Made by a program: the position numbers and the translations under genes. This document shows positions 9,663 to 18,616 of a DNA stretch of 44,755 nt, piece after piece. The stretch is from Bacteroidia bacterium (GTDB taxonomy: Bacteria; Bacteroidota; Bacteroidia; Bacteroidales; CAJPTX01), in NCBI GenBank assembly GCA_905373475.1, contig CAJPTC010000022.1, forward strand, positions 1 to 44,755. Direction: 5' to 3'. The notes under the pieces were generated by a model, which was not told the origin of the DNA, ran no database searches, and saw only the letters and a program-made list of their open reading frames with translations. Numbering within the stretch: position 1 is the first letter of the stretch; every line of letters begins with the position of its first letter.

Positions 9663-10337
9663 TTATCCCTTGAGGTTCAGACCTACCTTCGGGCACCAGT
9701 TGTCAAAAGGGCAAGTAGTACATTTGGGCTTACGCGCCACACATACATACCTTCCGTGCAGTATAAGCCAATGATGCGCCCTGCTCCAGTCTTCGCGGGG
9801 GATACGGCTTGTAAGTTGTTTTTCGGTATCCTCAGGGGTACGTGCTCCCTCTGTAAGTCCTAAACGTGCCGCTACGCGATGAACATGCGTATCTACTGCC
9901 AAAGCAGGTACTCCGAAGGAGATAGAAAGTACTACACTGGCACTCTTGTGTCCTACCCCAGGCAACGATTCGAGTAACGAGCGTTCTGCAGGGACTTCTC
10001 CGCCAAAATCGGAAACGAGCCTTTTACCTATCCCCTCAAGATACTTTGCCTTGGCATTCGGATACGAACAGCTTGCTATGTAGGGTAAAATATCCTCCCA
10101 ACTCGCTCTGGAAAGCGCTTGCGGATTCGGGAAACGGGCAAATAGAGCGGGAGTAAGCATATTTACCCGCACATCGGTACATTGTGCCGAAAGTACGACG
10201 GCAAGCAATAGTTCGTACGGGGTACGATAATGCAACTCCGAGATAGGGTCTGGCATCACCTCGCGGAAGTAGGCGCAAACCCTATTTACATTCGTTTGGC
10301 AAGACACAACACTACGTTTTAGAACTGTGCCTACCAA
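9663..10337 (-). CDS. nth: Endonuclease III (DNA glycosylase/AP lyase)
   Basis: This base-excision repair enzyme removes oxidised pyrimidines and nicks abasic sites. The helix-hairpin-helix motif LPGVGHKSA carries the catalytic Lys, VDTHVHRV carries the catalytic Asp, and the C-terminus has the four-Cys [4Fe-4S] motif C-x6-C-x2-C-x5-C (starting CVARKPKC). Length (224 residues from the first start) fits the family. The upstream start is TTG 10337, one base after the lepB stop, so translation is probably coupled to lepB. A GTG at 10307 would give an N-terminus closer to typical Nth proteins and is equally possible. I expect cotranscription with lepB. Confidence 0.95.
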   Translation of the reverse strand: MVGTVLKRSVVSCQTNVNRVCAYFREVMPDPISELHYRTPYELLLAVVLSAQCTDVRVNMLTPALFARFPNPQALSRASWEDILPYIASCSYPNAKAKYLEGIGKRLVSDFGGEVPAERSLLESLPGVGHKSASVVLSISFGVPALAVDTHVHRVAARLGLTEGARTPEDTEKQLTSRIPREDWSRAHHWLILHGRYVCVARKPKCTTCPFDNWCPKVGLNLKG

Positions 10338-10338
10338 T

Positions 10339-11718
10339 CTATTTTATGCGCGTAAACAGACGCCGCCAACGAATATTGAAGGGAACCGTTCGCCCTTTCT
10401 CCGTAGAGAACCAGACGAGCACCGCTTTACCCACTACGTGATCCTCGGGTACAAATCCCCAGAAACGGCTATCCAACGAATGATGTCGGTTATCTCCCAT
10501 CATAAAGTAGTAATCCATCTGGAAAGTATACGTAGTGGTTTCTACGCCATTTATAACATAAATATCGGGCTTTTGATATACGGTATCAGCCTCTGTAACA
10601 GTTTCACCAGTGCGAACTTCAAGCGTATTATGCTCATACACCTCTATAATACGGCGATAAAGTGGGAGACTCTCACGGTTCAAAGCAACCGTAACACCTT
10701 TGGCGGGAATAGTAATAGGTCCGAAATTGTCTTCTGTCCACATCCTACCATCGTGTGGGAAAATATAACGCCCCATCAACTCGTAATCCGTATCGTTGAA
10801 CTGCTCTATAGAAACCACGTTAGGAAAATGTTGGAGCGTATCGCGCACCTTCTGCGTAAGAGGCATCAGATAAAGGTTGGTTAGCGAGTTGTAGAGTCTG
10901 TCTTCCTCGTAAATACCAAATTTGTCTAACGTGCGCGAATTGATGGGCGTGCCATTCGTTTGCACTTCGTAGTTGTACTGCACATCGGGGAAATGTGGTT
11001 GCGCTTCTCCGTTTACATATACTTGCCCTGCGCGCACCTCGAGCTTATCGCCAGGAATAGCTACGCATCGTTTGATATAATTTTCTCGCCTATCTACAGG
11101 GCGTACCAGTAGTTCAAATTCTTGCTTGAGGCGCTCTCGCCCCATATCGCGCGCCAACTGGTAGTAACTTCTATCCTGATACCCAACAACCACCGTATCG
11201 CCTTCGGGGAAGTGAAAAACAACAACGTCATTCCGCTTTATATTACCCAACCCAGGACGACGGTCATAAGGCCATTGCACGGAACTTACAAACGAAGAAG
11301 TATGGTCGGTAAGAGGTAAAGTATGATGCGCAAAAGGAAAAGCTAAGGGAGTATTAGGCATCTTAGGTCCGTAGCTGGCTTTGCTCACAAAAATGTAATC
11401 TCCCACCAGAAGAGTCTTTTCCATAGAGCCTGAGGGGATAACAAAGGCTTCAAAAAGCAAAAGACGGATTAGCGAAGCCACAACCACGGCAAAGAGTATG
11501 GCATCGAACCACTCAACCCATGCTTTCTGTTTTTTTACTCCCTTTTTGCGCCAAAAGAACCAGTGCACCTTACGCGTAATGTAGTGATCGAAGACCACAA
11601 GAAGACCGATTAGCCAAAGGTAATGCCCTGTCCAAATCACTACAAATAGGTAGAGTAATGTGACAAAGGCGAAACGGACAAACCGATTGCGATAGATAGC
11701 ACGCAGACGCTCTAGCAT
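10339..11718 (-). CDS. lepB: Signal peptidase I, long Bacteroidota form
   Basis: This membrane serine protease removes signal peptides from proteins exported by Sec. Two hydrophobic segments lie near residues 13-44 and a third at about 72-92, right before the catalytic box PSGSM. Ser98 is the nucleophile and Lys216 (YIKRCVAIPGD) the general base. The box MMGDNRHHSLDSR is near the C-terminus. At 459 residues it is longer than the E. coli enzyme (about 320) because of an insertion of about 150 residues between the Lys box and the GDN box, common in this phylum. A TTG one codon upstream extends the frame, but ATG 11718 is preferred. It should process the signal peptides of the many exported proteins here, including the two giant surface proteins. 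Confidence 0.95.
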   Translation of the reverse strand: MLERLRAIYRNRFVRFAFVTLLYLFVVIWTGHYLWLIGLLVVFDHYITRKVHWFFWRKKGVKKQKAWVEWFDAILFAVVVASLIRLLLFEAFVIPSGSMEKTLLVGDYIFVSKASYGPKMPNTPLAFPFAHHTLPLTDHTSSFVSSVQWPYDRRPGLGNIKRNDVVVFHFPEGDTVVVGYQDRSYYQLARDMGRERLKQEFELLVRPVDRRENYIKRCVAIPGDKLEVRAGQVYVNGEAQPHFPDVQYNYEVQTNGTPINSRTLDKFGIYEEDRLYNSLTNLYLMPLTQKVRDTLQHFPNVVSIEQFNDTDYELMGRYIFPHDGRMWTEDNFGPITIPAKGVTVALNRESLPLYRRIIEVYEHNTLEVRTGETVTEADTVYQKPDIYVINGVETTTYTFQMDYYFMMGDNRHHSLDSRFWGFVPEDHVVGKAVLVWFSTEKGRTVPFNIRWRRLFTRIK

Positions 11719-11740
11719 CAATAGAAATTTTTACTGTATG

Positions 11741-11748
11741 CAAAAATA
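11741..11748 (-). promoter_or_regulatory. Candidate -7 element for lepB-nth
   Basis: TATTTTTG on the minus strand matches the Bacteroidota -7 consensus TAnnTTTG and lies 22 bp before the lepB ATG. No matching -33 TTTG was seen at the usual spacing. Confidence 0.4.
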
Positions 11749-11765
11749 GCGCTTTTCAATAGGTT

Positions 11766-11885
11766 TTATTGTAAAGCGTCTGCAAGAAGTCGTGCGCGAA
11801 AGACACTTAAAGGAACAGGTAAGCCGATAGGCTGCTTTACTGGGCGGGAATATAAATGCAGGTTACCTATTTTAGGCTTTCCCAC
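11766..11885 (-). other. Possible frameshifted C-terminal tail of DUF2023 or small overlapping ORF
   Basis: In the frame next to DUF2023, an open stretch runs from GTG 11885 to TAA 11766 (39 codons). It overlaps the end of DUF2023 by 14 bases. Its translation (IGNLHLYSRPVKQPI and on) has protein-like composition and ordinary codons for this genome. Skipping one base in the GGGAAA run near 11877 would join it directly to DUF2023. It may be a real extension after a frameshift, a small ORF, or chance. I do not recognise the sequence. Confidence 0.25.
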
Positions 11886-12231
11886 GACGGCGGAGAAAAC
11901 GCTTGCACTGCGCAGCGCGATCGTACCCTAACATGATGCCAAGCATAAAATCTTCTTCATCGGTTAAATCGCTCAGAGAGGCACTGTGGAAGCCTCGCAC
12001 AATTTCTACACAGTCGGGATTACCAAAAAAAACATTCATGCGGTGGTCGCCCACGGGCTGTATACAGAAACTGATATTGCGTAAGGCAAGCGAGCGTTCC
12101 ACCAAGTCTCGTTCATCGTTATTCATAGTATGCAACACGAGACTGCGCAAACCCTTATGATATTCGTAGATATGGTGGCAGAGAATCTTAAAATCGCTAC
12201 TAACTGGAGCTTGTATCGCCTCTTTTGACAT
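11872..12231 (-). CDS. DUF2023 family protein
   Basis: This is a small cytoplasmic protein of 119 residues. It is assigned to DUF2023 by motifs such as IYEYHKGLRSLVLHT, NVFFG and EEDFMLGIMLGYD, and by its place next to flavodoxin, which is typical of the family. Its function is unknown; the association suggests a role in flavodoxin-dependent redox chemistry. An upstream in-frame ATG at 12273 lies inside the terminator stem between flavodoxin and this gene, so ATG 12231 (MSKEAIQAP) is the better start. No Shine-Dalgarno sequence is visible. Expression probably depends on readthrough of that terminator or on an unseen promoter. A neighbouring-frame tail beyond the stop is listed separately. Confidence 0.8.
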   Translation of the reverse strand: MSKEAIQAPVSSDFKILCHHIYEYHKGLRSLVLHTMNNDERDLVERSLALRNISFCIQPVGDHRMNVFFGNPDCVEIVRGFHSASLSDLTDEEDFMLGIMLGYDRAAQCKRFLRRRGKA

Positions 12232-12257
12232 GGGAGGTATATTGCTTAAAACTATTG

Positions 12258-12289
12258 TAAAAAAAGTGCCCAATCGAAAGACTGGGCAC
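12258..12289 (-). terminator. Intrinsic terminator after flavodoxin
   Basis: On the minus strand GTGCCCA pairs with TGGGCAC over a ten-base loop and is followed by seven T. It ends the flavodoxin transcript and lies just before the DUF2023 start, so it can also act as an attenuator between the two genes. Confidence 0.85.
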
Positions 12290-12371
12290 TCAATGTACTC
12301 TTTAACCTAAGAGAAAAACATCGCCTCTGGCTAGCAATGCACACGTGCCCTGCCAACAGAAGATAAATTGA

Positions 12372-12872
12372 TTACGCAAACTGTTTCTTAAGTTCTTCCA
12401 CCCAAGCACTAACACGACCTTCAGTCAAGTTATCTTGGTTCATCTGGTCTAGTGCAAGTCCTACAAACTCGCTACCATCCTTCGCCTTAGAAGAATCGAA
12501 TTCGTAGCCATCGGTAGATACAAAGCCTACCACTTTGCATCCTTTGCCTTTAACCTTTTCATAGAGTTCGCCCATACCATCGCAGAAGGTATCGCCATAG
12601 CCCGACTGATCGCCAAGACCATACAGAGCAACCACTTTACCCTTCAGATCTACACCAGCAATACCTTCAGCGAATTCTACCATATCATCCTGCAAATCGC
12701 CAACACCCCATGTAGAAGTACCGAGGATAATATTTGTGAACTCCGACATCTTAGAAGGCTGTGTTTCAGCTACGTTGAACACTTCAGCGTTGCCGAGCTT
12801 ATCCTTCAACATGTTTGCAATCTCTTCTGTATTGCCCGTGCTCGAGCCAAAGAAAATTCCTACCTTTTCCAT
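12372..12872 (-). CDS. fldA: Flavodoxin, long-chain type
   Basis: This FMN-binding electron carrier of the cytoplasm has 166 residues. The phosphate-binding loop is GSSTGNTEEIA (residues 9-19), the first FMN-stacking region TSTWGVGDLQDD contains the conserved Trp, and GLGDQSGYGDTFCDGM holds the second loop. The segment from about residue 120 is the extra loop that marks long-chain flavodoxins. In anaerobic Bacteroidales, flavodoxin replaces ferredoxin for reductive enzymes, including radical SAM and isoprenoid-pathway enzymes; which partner is used here is not shown by the sequence. The gene is followed by its own terminator and then DUF2023. Confidence 0.95.
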   Translation of the reverse strand: MEKVGIFFGSSTGNTEEIANMLKDKLGNAEVFNVAETQPSKMSEFTNIILGTSTWGVGDLQDDMVEFAEGIAGVDLKGKVVALYGLGDQSGYGDTFCDGMGELYEKVKGKGCKVVGFVSTDGYEFDSSKAKDGSEFVGLALDQMNQDNLTEGRVSAWVEELKKQFA

Positions 12873-12898
12873 TACAACTTTTTGGTTTATAAGTTTCG

Positions 12899-12906
12899 CA
12901 AAGGTC
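12899..12906 (-). promoter_or_regulatory. Candidate -7 element for flavodoxin
   Basis: GACCTTTG matches seven of eight positions of the TAnnTTTG pattern and lies 26 bp before the flavodoxin ATG. A TTGTG about 18 bp upstream may serve as the -33 element. Confidence 0.35.
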
Positions 12907-12972
12907 GTAGGTTATAATTTATCACACAATCACCAAAAGTGGCTATTTTTATTCTTACCGTATCTAAATATC

Positions 12973-13009
12973 AAAAATAAAGGCGCAGCCCTTGCGAGTC
13001 TACGCCTTT
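12973..13009 (-). terminator. Intrinsic terminator of the giant T9SS repeat protein
   Basis: On the minus strand AAAGGCG and the inverted CGCCTTT (12979-13009) form a stem with additional inner pairs, followed by TATTTTT. It lies 20 bp after the stop of the 1746-residue protein. The opposite strand also has a short T-rich stretch. Confidence 0.75.
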
Positions 13010-13029
13010 TGTTTAAATAAATAGGATGC

Positions 13030-16000
13030 TTAATTTTTTATCACACGTAGCGTGTGCGCCTGTCCGTTTGGTGCAATGAGTCTGAGAAGATACAAACCAC
13101 TGGGCACATCGTGCGTATCAACGGAGGTTATATCAAACAGAGCCCCGCGCCGTACTACGGCTCCTTGCGCACTAATCAGTTCGTAAACAGCATTGGCAAG
13201 ATTATTTTCAACAACAATCAACAGCTCTGCACCAAAAGGATTCGGGCGAACTGAAGCGCCATGAAAAACTTTTCCCTCCTCTATACCAGTAGGCGGATTA
13301 GTAGGATCTAGTTCAAACGTCGCATCAAGGAGAATATCGGTATCCACACGAAGTGTAGCCTCATAGCTCGTCTCATTCCCAGAGAGAACAGATCTTCCGT
13401 TCACATAGCAATTGCGAATCCGGTAGCCTGCAGCAGCCGTAAGAGTGTATTTCACATAATCGCCTGCAAAGACTTTCTCGCCCGCATGCACCTCTTGGTC
13501 GTTTTCCGACATGTTTACTACACTCAACGTCCCACCCGAAGTAAGCGACCAGTTTACCACAAATGAAGGGCGCACAGGGGCGTAAACCACTACAACACGT
13601 ATATGTGTCTCGCCCGTAGTAAGTGTAGGAACGGTAAATATCAGCTTGTTTGTACCGTCTATCTGGCGCGTATAGTTCGCTATTGAGCTTCCTGCAAATT
13701 CGTAACGTTTCAGATCCTCAGAAGAAGTGATTACCTCAAACTGATCTCCCACTTTAGCTTCTTTGGTTTCTCCAGGGCGGATCTGCATAGTCGTACCTCC
13801 AATTTTCTCGAGACGGAGTGTACCATGTTCAGGCTTTTCTACCGTAATATGATAGCGAGTGCTATTGTCTTCGGGCAAAGGTTGCGCCACGTATGCCACA
13901 ACTTCAGTAACTGGGTCAGTAGCCATTTCGAATGCCATGCCCTCCTTGCTAGTTGCCACATCGTATGTAAGGAGATGCCCCTTAATCATGCCATTGACGG
14001 TGAGGACTGAGAAAAGCCCTCCTAACGCATTATCGCTTACCACCGCAAAAAGCTGTGTGCCTTGTGGCAAAACAGTTCCACTCGGCATGAGCACCCCCGT
14101 ATTGTAAACCTCAAGATGCGCATTCACGGGGTCGGCATAGACCAGCATGGACATGTTACCAGACACCTCGACCAGATCGAAGACTAGCGAGTATACATCG
14201 CCTCTAAGCTGCAAGACGTACCAGCCATTTTCTTTTTCTAGCGAAACGGGATGATCATTTATGAGAATGCGAGCAACTTTATGATTAGGATACGAAGCCC
14301 CAATAGTTAACTTAATGTACATGAGAGTACCCGAAGGATACGTATACCAGTGTCCGTTAACTACGGGCGTAGTATTTTCAGGCGAATCTGATCGTACATC
14401 CAGCGTATACATTGCCCCGTTATCATAACGGAAACGTAAGGAAGGAAGCGGAGCAGGCTCATAGATTGCCAACAATTCCACATCGCTTCGTACGATATAG
14501 CTGTAGTACGTAGCCCCTTCAGCGCCAATAGACTTGTTAGCTTTTATGCTCTCTATAATGTATTCTGGGTCTGGCGGAGTGTTAAATTTCGGATTACGAC
14601 GCCGCGCATAAACCTCTTTGGGCAACAGATTCGGATCTCGCGTACTGAGTACACGCACCCAAATCCTCGTTTCATCATCTACTTGCGTACCAGAAGCAAG
14701 GTCGGAATGGATATTGTCTTTATCTCGCAATACCGTGTAACGCACGTCGCCACTGTTATTATAGGTTATCGTGTACTTAGAAATAAGCCCCGACTCTACC
14801 TCAATGCTCACCACATTATTGGTAAGGATAAACGAATAATTTCCATCGCTATCGGGCGTAATGAGCACTGGAGGATTAGTGCTACTCCCATAGGTTAGCT
14901 TTACCTTCTTAATATGCTCAGCGGGATTGCTCAGGGTAATTACGATTAAAAGAGGAGTATCCTCGTAAAGAGATGTACCAGTGGGTACTGGCGAATTATC
15001 TTTTTTCTTCTGTACCTCAATGGTACAGTTCGGCTGTGTTGCCATGTAAGTCACAGTATACTGCGGCTTCGGCTGGTAAATAGCTACTATCGAGCTCACA
15101 GCAGCATTGACCTCGTAAACGTAGTAAACCCCATCTCGCGTCGTAACAGGCACGCCGTTTACCTCAATTCCTGTTAAACGATAGCCCTCCGCGTCAGCAG
15201 GATTTCGTTCTGCCTTAATATAGAGCTTCGTACCACCTAACACCTGCGTACCTGAAGGCACAACAGAAGCACTCTCCTTACTCTTTCCTACAAAAAGCGT
15301 ATACCCCGTAGGCGTTTCATTGTAAACTACAGGAAACTTAGGCTTAGGCGTATAAACCGCTTCTATATTTGTTACATTGGCAGTAACAGTGTATACATAA
15401 AAATCTCCGTCCTTATCTGTCTCAGGAATTAGCACACCATTCACCTTAATTCCCCCAAATGTATACTCATCGGCATCGGGCGTGTTCTTCTCGGCTTTAA
15501 TATAGAGCTTCGTTCCCCCAAAAACCTGCGAGCCTGAAACAAGGTTTGTCGAGGCCTCTTTCGGGGTACGCACAAACAATGTATAGCCAGTAGGGGTAGC
15601 ATAAGTAACCGTATAGCGCGTACGATTGTGCGCTGTTACTAGAATCTCTGTATTACTTGTTATAGTAAACGTGTAGGTATACACATTGGCACTTACCGTT
15701 GGAGTTAATTCTTGTACAGAACCATTGGCTAGCTTTATCTTAAAATTCTCCATTACCCCAGCCTCCGCATCAGTAAGAGTCACTTTTACCGTAATAAGCG
15801 TATTCTTGGGAATAGGAGCTCCTTCGCTCACCACAGGTGGTGTAGCACCTGCATAGTTAACAGCTATTGTATATACCGCAGGCACATCTTGCCACTTCAG
15901 TTTGAAAGGTCCCGCTACAGCAGGATCATCAATCTCTACAACTTTGATGTCGGTAATATCAGCCGTTACGACCAAATCCCAAAGAGTAGCCGATGGCAAG

Positions 16001-18270
16001 TAGTCGTAGTCCGTGCCTCCCATTACAACCACATACTTCTGTATCAGTTTACCTGGCGAGGGTTGTACACCTGCCACAAGGAGCTCAACCTTTCCGTTCG
16101 CCTGAATTTGCGACCCTGAGGGCACGATCAGATTTGGATCAGAAGCGGGAGTAATCTCTGTACCATCTGCACGGAAAGCACGTTTATCCTTAAGCTTCAG
16201 CTTGGGTTTGTTCGCTCCCTCGGGGTAGGTGATGCTAAAGAAAGGTTCATCCTTAAGTTCGATCTTGGTAACCGATTGTGTCAGTGTTATATTAAAAAAA
16301 CGGTGCGACGGATTTTGTGTGAGATTTTCTTCTCGTGTAGTTCCGTCTAACCATGTCACCACAAATTTGGTGAGCGGTTTTATGATATAAGCATCAGGCA
16401 CAGCAATCTTCACTACTGCGTTGTTTAACAAAGTATAGGGGGTTGATGCATAAGGGAATACGTGCCCTGGCTCTTCCACAAACGTACCATTCTTTTTATA
16501 CTTTCCACTGACTAGGGTTACCACGTAATTCGTCCCCGTAACTGCGAGCGATACAGACTCTTCGCACTCAAGATCTATTGCAGTAATATTGCGGTTAAAA
16601 TCTACCTCAGCAGGATTGGTTGTGCGTATTTCTTGCGTCCCCCCCGCGTAAGTAACCGTAAACTTCGAGAATTGCTTCGGCGGCGTAACCGTAGCTTCTA
16701 GCTTAAGATAATCAGCACTAAAGGTAGTTCCAGAAGCACGTGGAGTTCCCATATTATCTTTTACCGTAAAAGTACCACAAGAACTCGTAGGATTGTAGGT
16801 TAAGGTATGAGTAGCAGGATTTAGTACTATAGAGATACCCGCAATATTGCTTTCAAGCGTAAATGCCCCATCGCTTGTGGAAAAAACCCAATACCCCGCA
16901 GCATTTTTTACCAATCCCCGAGCGGGATAGCCTTCTCGATTGAGTGTTACACTCTGTATCGTCTCGCCAGTTGCAGGCGGGGTAATGCTAATCAGAATTT
17001 CTGTTTTGCAAGGCAATTCCATTCCGCTAGAAACAGCCCCTCCCCCATCTTTTTTAGTAATGGAAATATTACAACCACTATTGGGTGTAACATAATTTAC
17101 CGTGTACTTCTTGTCGGTAATCTGCGGGCGAACTTCTGTCACATCCTTTTCCAAAGTATACAGGTCTTTGGTACCATAATACACTCTATTATCCTTATCG
17201 AGAGCAGATATGGCAGGAAAATCTTGAGATCCATCTGTTCTTGTCACCTTAAATGTCTCTATTTTTTTACAAGCATCGGTCGTTCTTGCACGGAAATGAA
17301 ATCTCGTTCCCTTAGGTAAACGATACGTCGCCGTAGAACTCTCTTCTATTTTTTCTCCACTAACTGTGTATAACTCTAGGGTATAATCTGGATTGGGAGT
17401 GTATTTTACCTCAAGATATTCAGGAGTAGGCTGCCATGAAACAACATCGCCCGTGATAAACCATGCACGACGTTTTTTCCCATCTTCATCACTTATGTTG
17501 GTAGGAATCGAGGTGTATGGTACATTCTGCGCATTCATAGGCACAAGATCAAACATGGAGGATGGGAGAAACTTAGCAAGCAAGAAAGCGTTTCCCCACA
17601 CCTGCACCCCTTTCCTTTGTAGGGAGATGCCGAGATTATGCCCTACATAGTAGTGTAGTGTTAGCGGATCCGCACCACTCATAAAGCTCGCCAAATCCGT
17701 AGTATTTAGCGTATATGCCTTACGCTTTTGTATGCGGAAAGTAAAGTACAGTTTTACTCTGCGGTTGACGTCGGGGAAGTTTACCCTAAAGGTTAGTAGG
17801 TCGCCATAACTATTAAATAGAGGAGTCTCTACCTGAGTCATATTAAGGAAGGAGCGTGGTTTTCCATCAGCCTCATACTCCGTCAGACAGCTCACCATCT
17901 CGTATGCGACCTGATTGTCAGGATTAGCTTGATAGTATGAACAATACCACCTAATGGCTATTGGTCCTGTTTTTCGGTCACCAGATAGACCGTCTACGGA
18001 ATTCCAAGCTTGTCCTTTATTAAATGCTTCTATATTATACCTTATAGTGTTCGTTTGCCCCGTTATGGGTATTGTAATATTCGCCGCAATGTGATGATCT
18101 GCTGGGTTGGCTGTGCACTCAGTACCAACATTCCCCGCGGGATCATCAGAGACATCAATGAACTTGACCTCGACTTTCTCTATCTTAACCGTTCCCGCGG
18201 GAGGAGTTTGCGCAATTGTGCTAAGAAAACTCCCACAGAACAACAATAAAATCAATACGAAACGACGCAT
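13030..18270 (-). CDS. Giant T9SS-secreted repeat protein with C-terminal sorting domain
   Basis: This 1,746-residue protein starts with a signal peptide (residues 1-20, ending STIAQ) and has an N-terminal region of about 330 residues that I do not recognise. Most of the rest is a series of beta-rich repeats of 70-100 residues. The clearest tandem pair is at about 883-1070, both starting near TPTGYTLFV and carrying GGTKLYIKAE and VNGV motifs. The last 75 residues are a type A T9SS sorting domain: RPNPFGAELLI, then VPSGLYLLRL and the final RVIKN. After Sec export, T9SS should move it across the outer membrane, remove the sorting domain and anchor the protein to the surface. No enzyme motif is visible, so an adhesin or stalk role is inferred. 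It has its own terminator. Confidence 0.9.
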   Translation of the reverse strand: MRRFVLILLLFCGSFLSTIAQTPPAGTVKIEKVEVKFIDVSDDPAGNVGTECTANPADHHIAANITIPITGQTNTIRYNIEAFNKGQAWNSVDGLSGDRKTGPIAIRWYCSYYQANPDNQVAYEMVSCLTEYEADGKPRSFLNMTQVETPLFNSYGDLLTFRVNFPDVNRRVKLYFTFRIQKRKAYTLNTTDLASFMSGADPLTLHYYVGHNLGISLQRKGVQVWGNAFLLAKFLPSSMFDLVPMNAQNVPYTSIPTNISDEDGKKRRAWFITGDVVSWQPTPEYLEVKYTPNPDYTLELYTVSGEKIEESSTATYRLPKGTRFHFRARTTDACKKIETFKVTRTDGSQDFPAISALDKDNRVYYGTKDLYTLEKDVTEVRPQITDKKYTVNYVTPNSGCNISITKKDGGGAVSSGMELPCKTEILISITPPATGETIQSVTLNREGYPARGLVKNAAGYWVFSTSDGAFTLESNIAGISIVLNPATHTLTYNPTSSCGTFTVKDNMGTPRASGTTFSADYLKLEATVTPPKQFSKFTVTYAGGTQEIRTTNPAEVDFNRNITAIDLECEESVSLAVTGTNYVVTLVSGKYKKNGTFVEEPGHVFPYASTPYTLLNNAVVKIAVPDAYIIKPLTKFVVTWLDGTTREENLTQNPSHRFFNITLTQSVTKIELKDEPFFSITYPEGANKPKLKLKDKRAFRADGTEITPASDPNLIVPSGSQIQANGKVELLVAGVQPSPGKLIQKYVVVMGGTDYDYLPSATLWDLVVTADITDIKVVEIDDPAVAGPFKLKWQDVPAVYTIAVNYAGATPPVVSEGAPIPKNTLITVKVTLTDAEAGVMENFKIKLANGSVQELTPTVSANVYTYTFTITSNTEILVTAHNRTRYTVTYATPTGYTLFVRTPKEASTNLVSGSQVFGGTKLYIKAEKNTPDADEYTFGGIKVNGVLIPETDKDGDFYVYTVTANVTNIEAVYTPKPKFPVVYNETPTGYTLFVGKSKESASVVPSGTQVLGGTKLYIKAERNPADAEGYRLTGIEVNGVPVTTRDGVYYVYEVNAAVSSIVAIYQPKPQYTVTYMATQPNCTIEVQKKKDNSPVPTGTSLYEDTPLLIVITLSNPAEHIKKVKLTYGSSTNPPVLITPDSDGNYSFILTNNVVSIEVESGLISKYTITYNNSGDVRYTVLRDKDNIHSDLASGTQVDDETRIWVRVLSTRDPNLLPKEVYARRRNPKFNTPPDPEYIIESIKANKSIGAEGATYYSYIVRSDVELLAIYEPAPLPSLRFRYDNGAMYTLDVRSDSPENTTPVVNGHWYTYPSGTLMYIKLTIGASYPNHKVARILINDHPVSLEKENGWYVLQLRGDVYSLVFDLVEVSGNMSMLVYADPVNAHLEVYNTGVLMPSGTVLPQGTQLFAVVSDNALGGLFSVLTVNGMIKGHLLTYDVATSKEGMAFEMATDPVTEVVAYVAQPLPEDNSTRYHITVEKPEHGTLRLEKIGGTTMQIRPGETKEAKVGDQFEVITSSEDLKRYEFAGSSIANYTRQIDGTNKLIFTVPTLTTGETHIRVVVVYAPVRPSFVVNWSLTSGGTLSVVNMSENDQEVHAGEKVFAGDYVKYTLTAAAGYRIRNCYVNGRSVLSGNETSYEATLRVDTDILLDATFELDPTNPPTGIEEGKVFHGASVRPNPFGAELLIVVENNLANAVYELISAQGAVVRRGALFDITSVDTHDVPSGLYLLRLIAPNGQAHTLRVIKN

Positions 18271-18616
18271 TGCCTTCTTCTTTTATACCTATACTTTTTC
18301 CCCTTACCCTCGTAGATTTGTAAAGGTAACCCTTTTGAGGGGAATACGTAAAACGCTACATTTGGTTCTACGCACCACTCCAATTTTTCCACAAAAGAAG
18401 AGAAATAGAGAATAAGAGGCTAGAGGGCGGAGACTAAATAGCTATGCAGATAACTGCCACGCTATTTGTCCCACAAGAGGAACGCACCGTATCCGAGCGC
18501 AGGGCGAGTAACAATTAGGAGCGCAATGCGAGCATAAAAGAATTGGAAGAGATACCCTTAGACCGCATACGCAGCAGGGGGCATCTTACATAGCCATGGG
18601 CTATACCACACCCGCC
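18271..18616. other. 346-bp region without a convincing gene
   Basis: It separates the ABC permease stop (18617) from the start of the repeat protein (18270). No supported gene was found. On the minus strand two 14-base near-copies, CTCGCATTGCGCTC and CTCGCCCTGCGCTC, lie 24 bp apart around 18495-18535. A short palindrome TAGCCATGGGCTA is at 18591-18603. The segment nearest the repeat protein holds its candidate promoter. Two adjoining open stretches in one minus-strand frame show no family resemblance. Confidence 0.6.
18317..18324 (-). promoter_or_regulatory. Candidate -7 element for the T9SS repeat protein
   Basis: On the minus strand TACCTTTA matches seven of eight positions of TAnnTTTG. 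A TTTT lies about 21 bp upstream. The inferred leader to ATG 18270 is about 40 bases. Confidence 0.3.

Noticed and set aside
12231..12273. Longer N-terminus for DUF2023
   Set aside because: The upstream ATG lies in the stem of the flavodoxin terminator.
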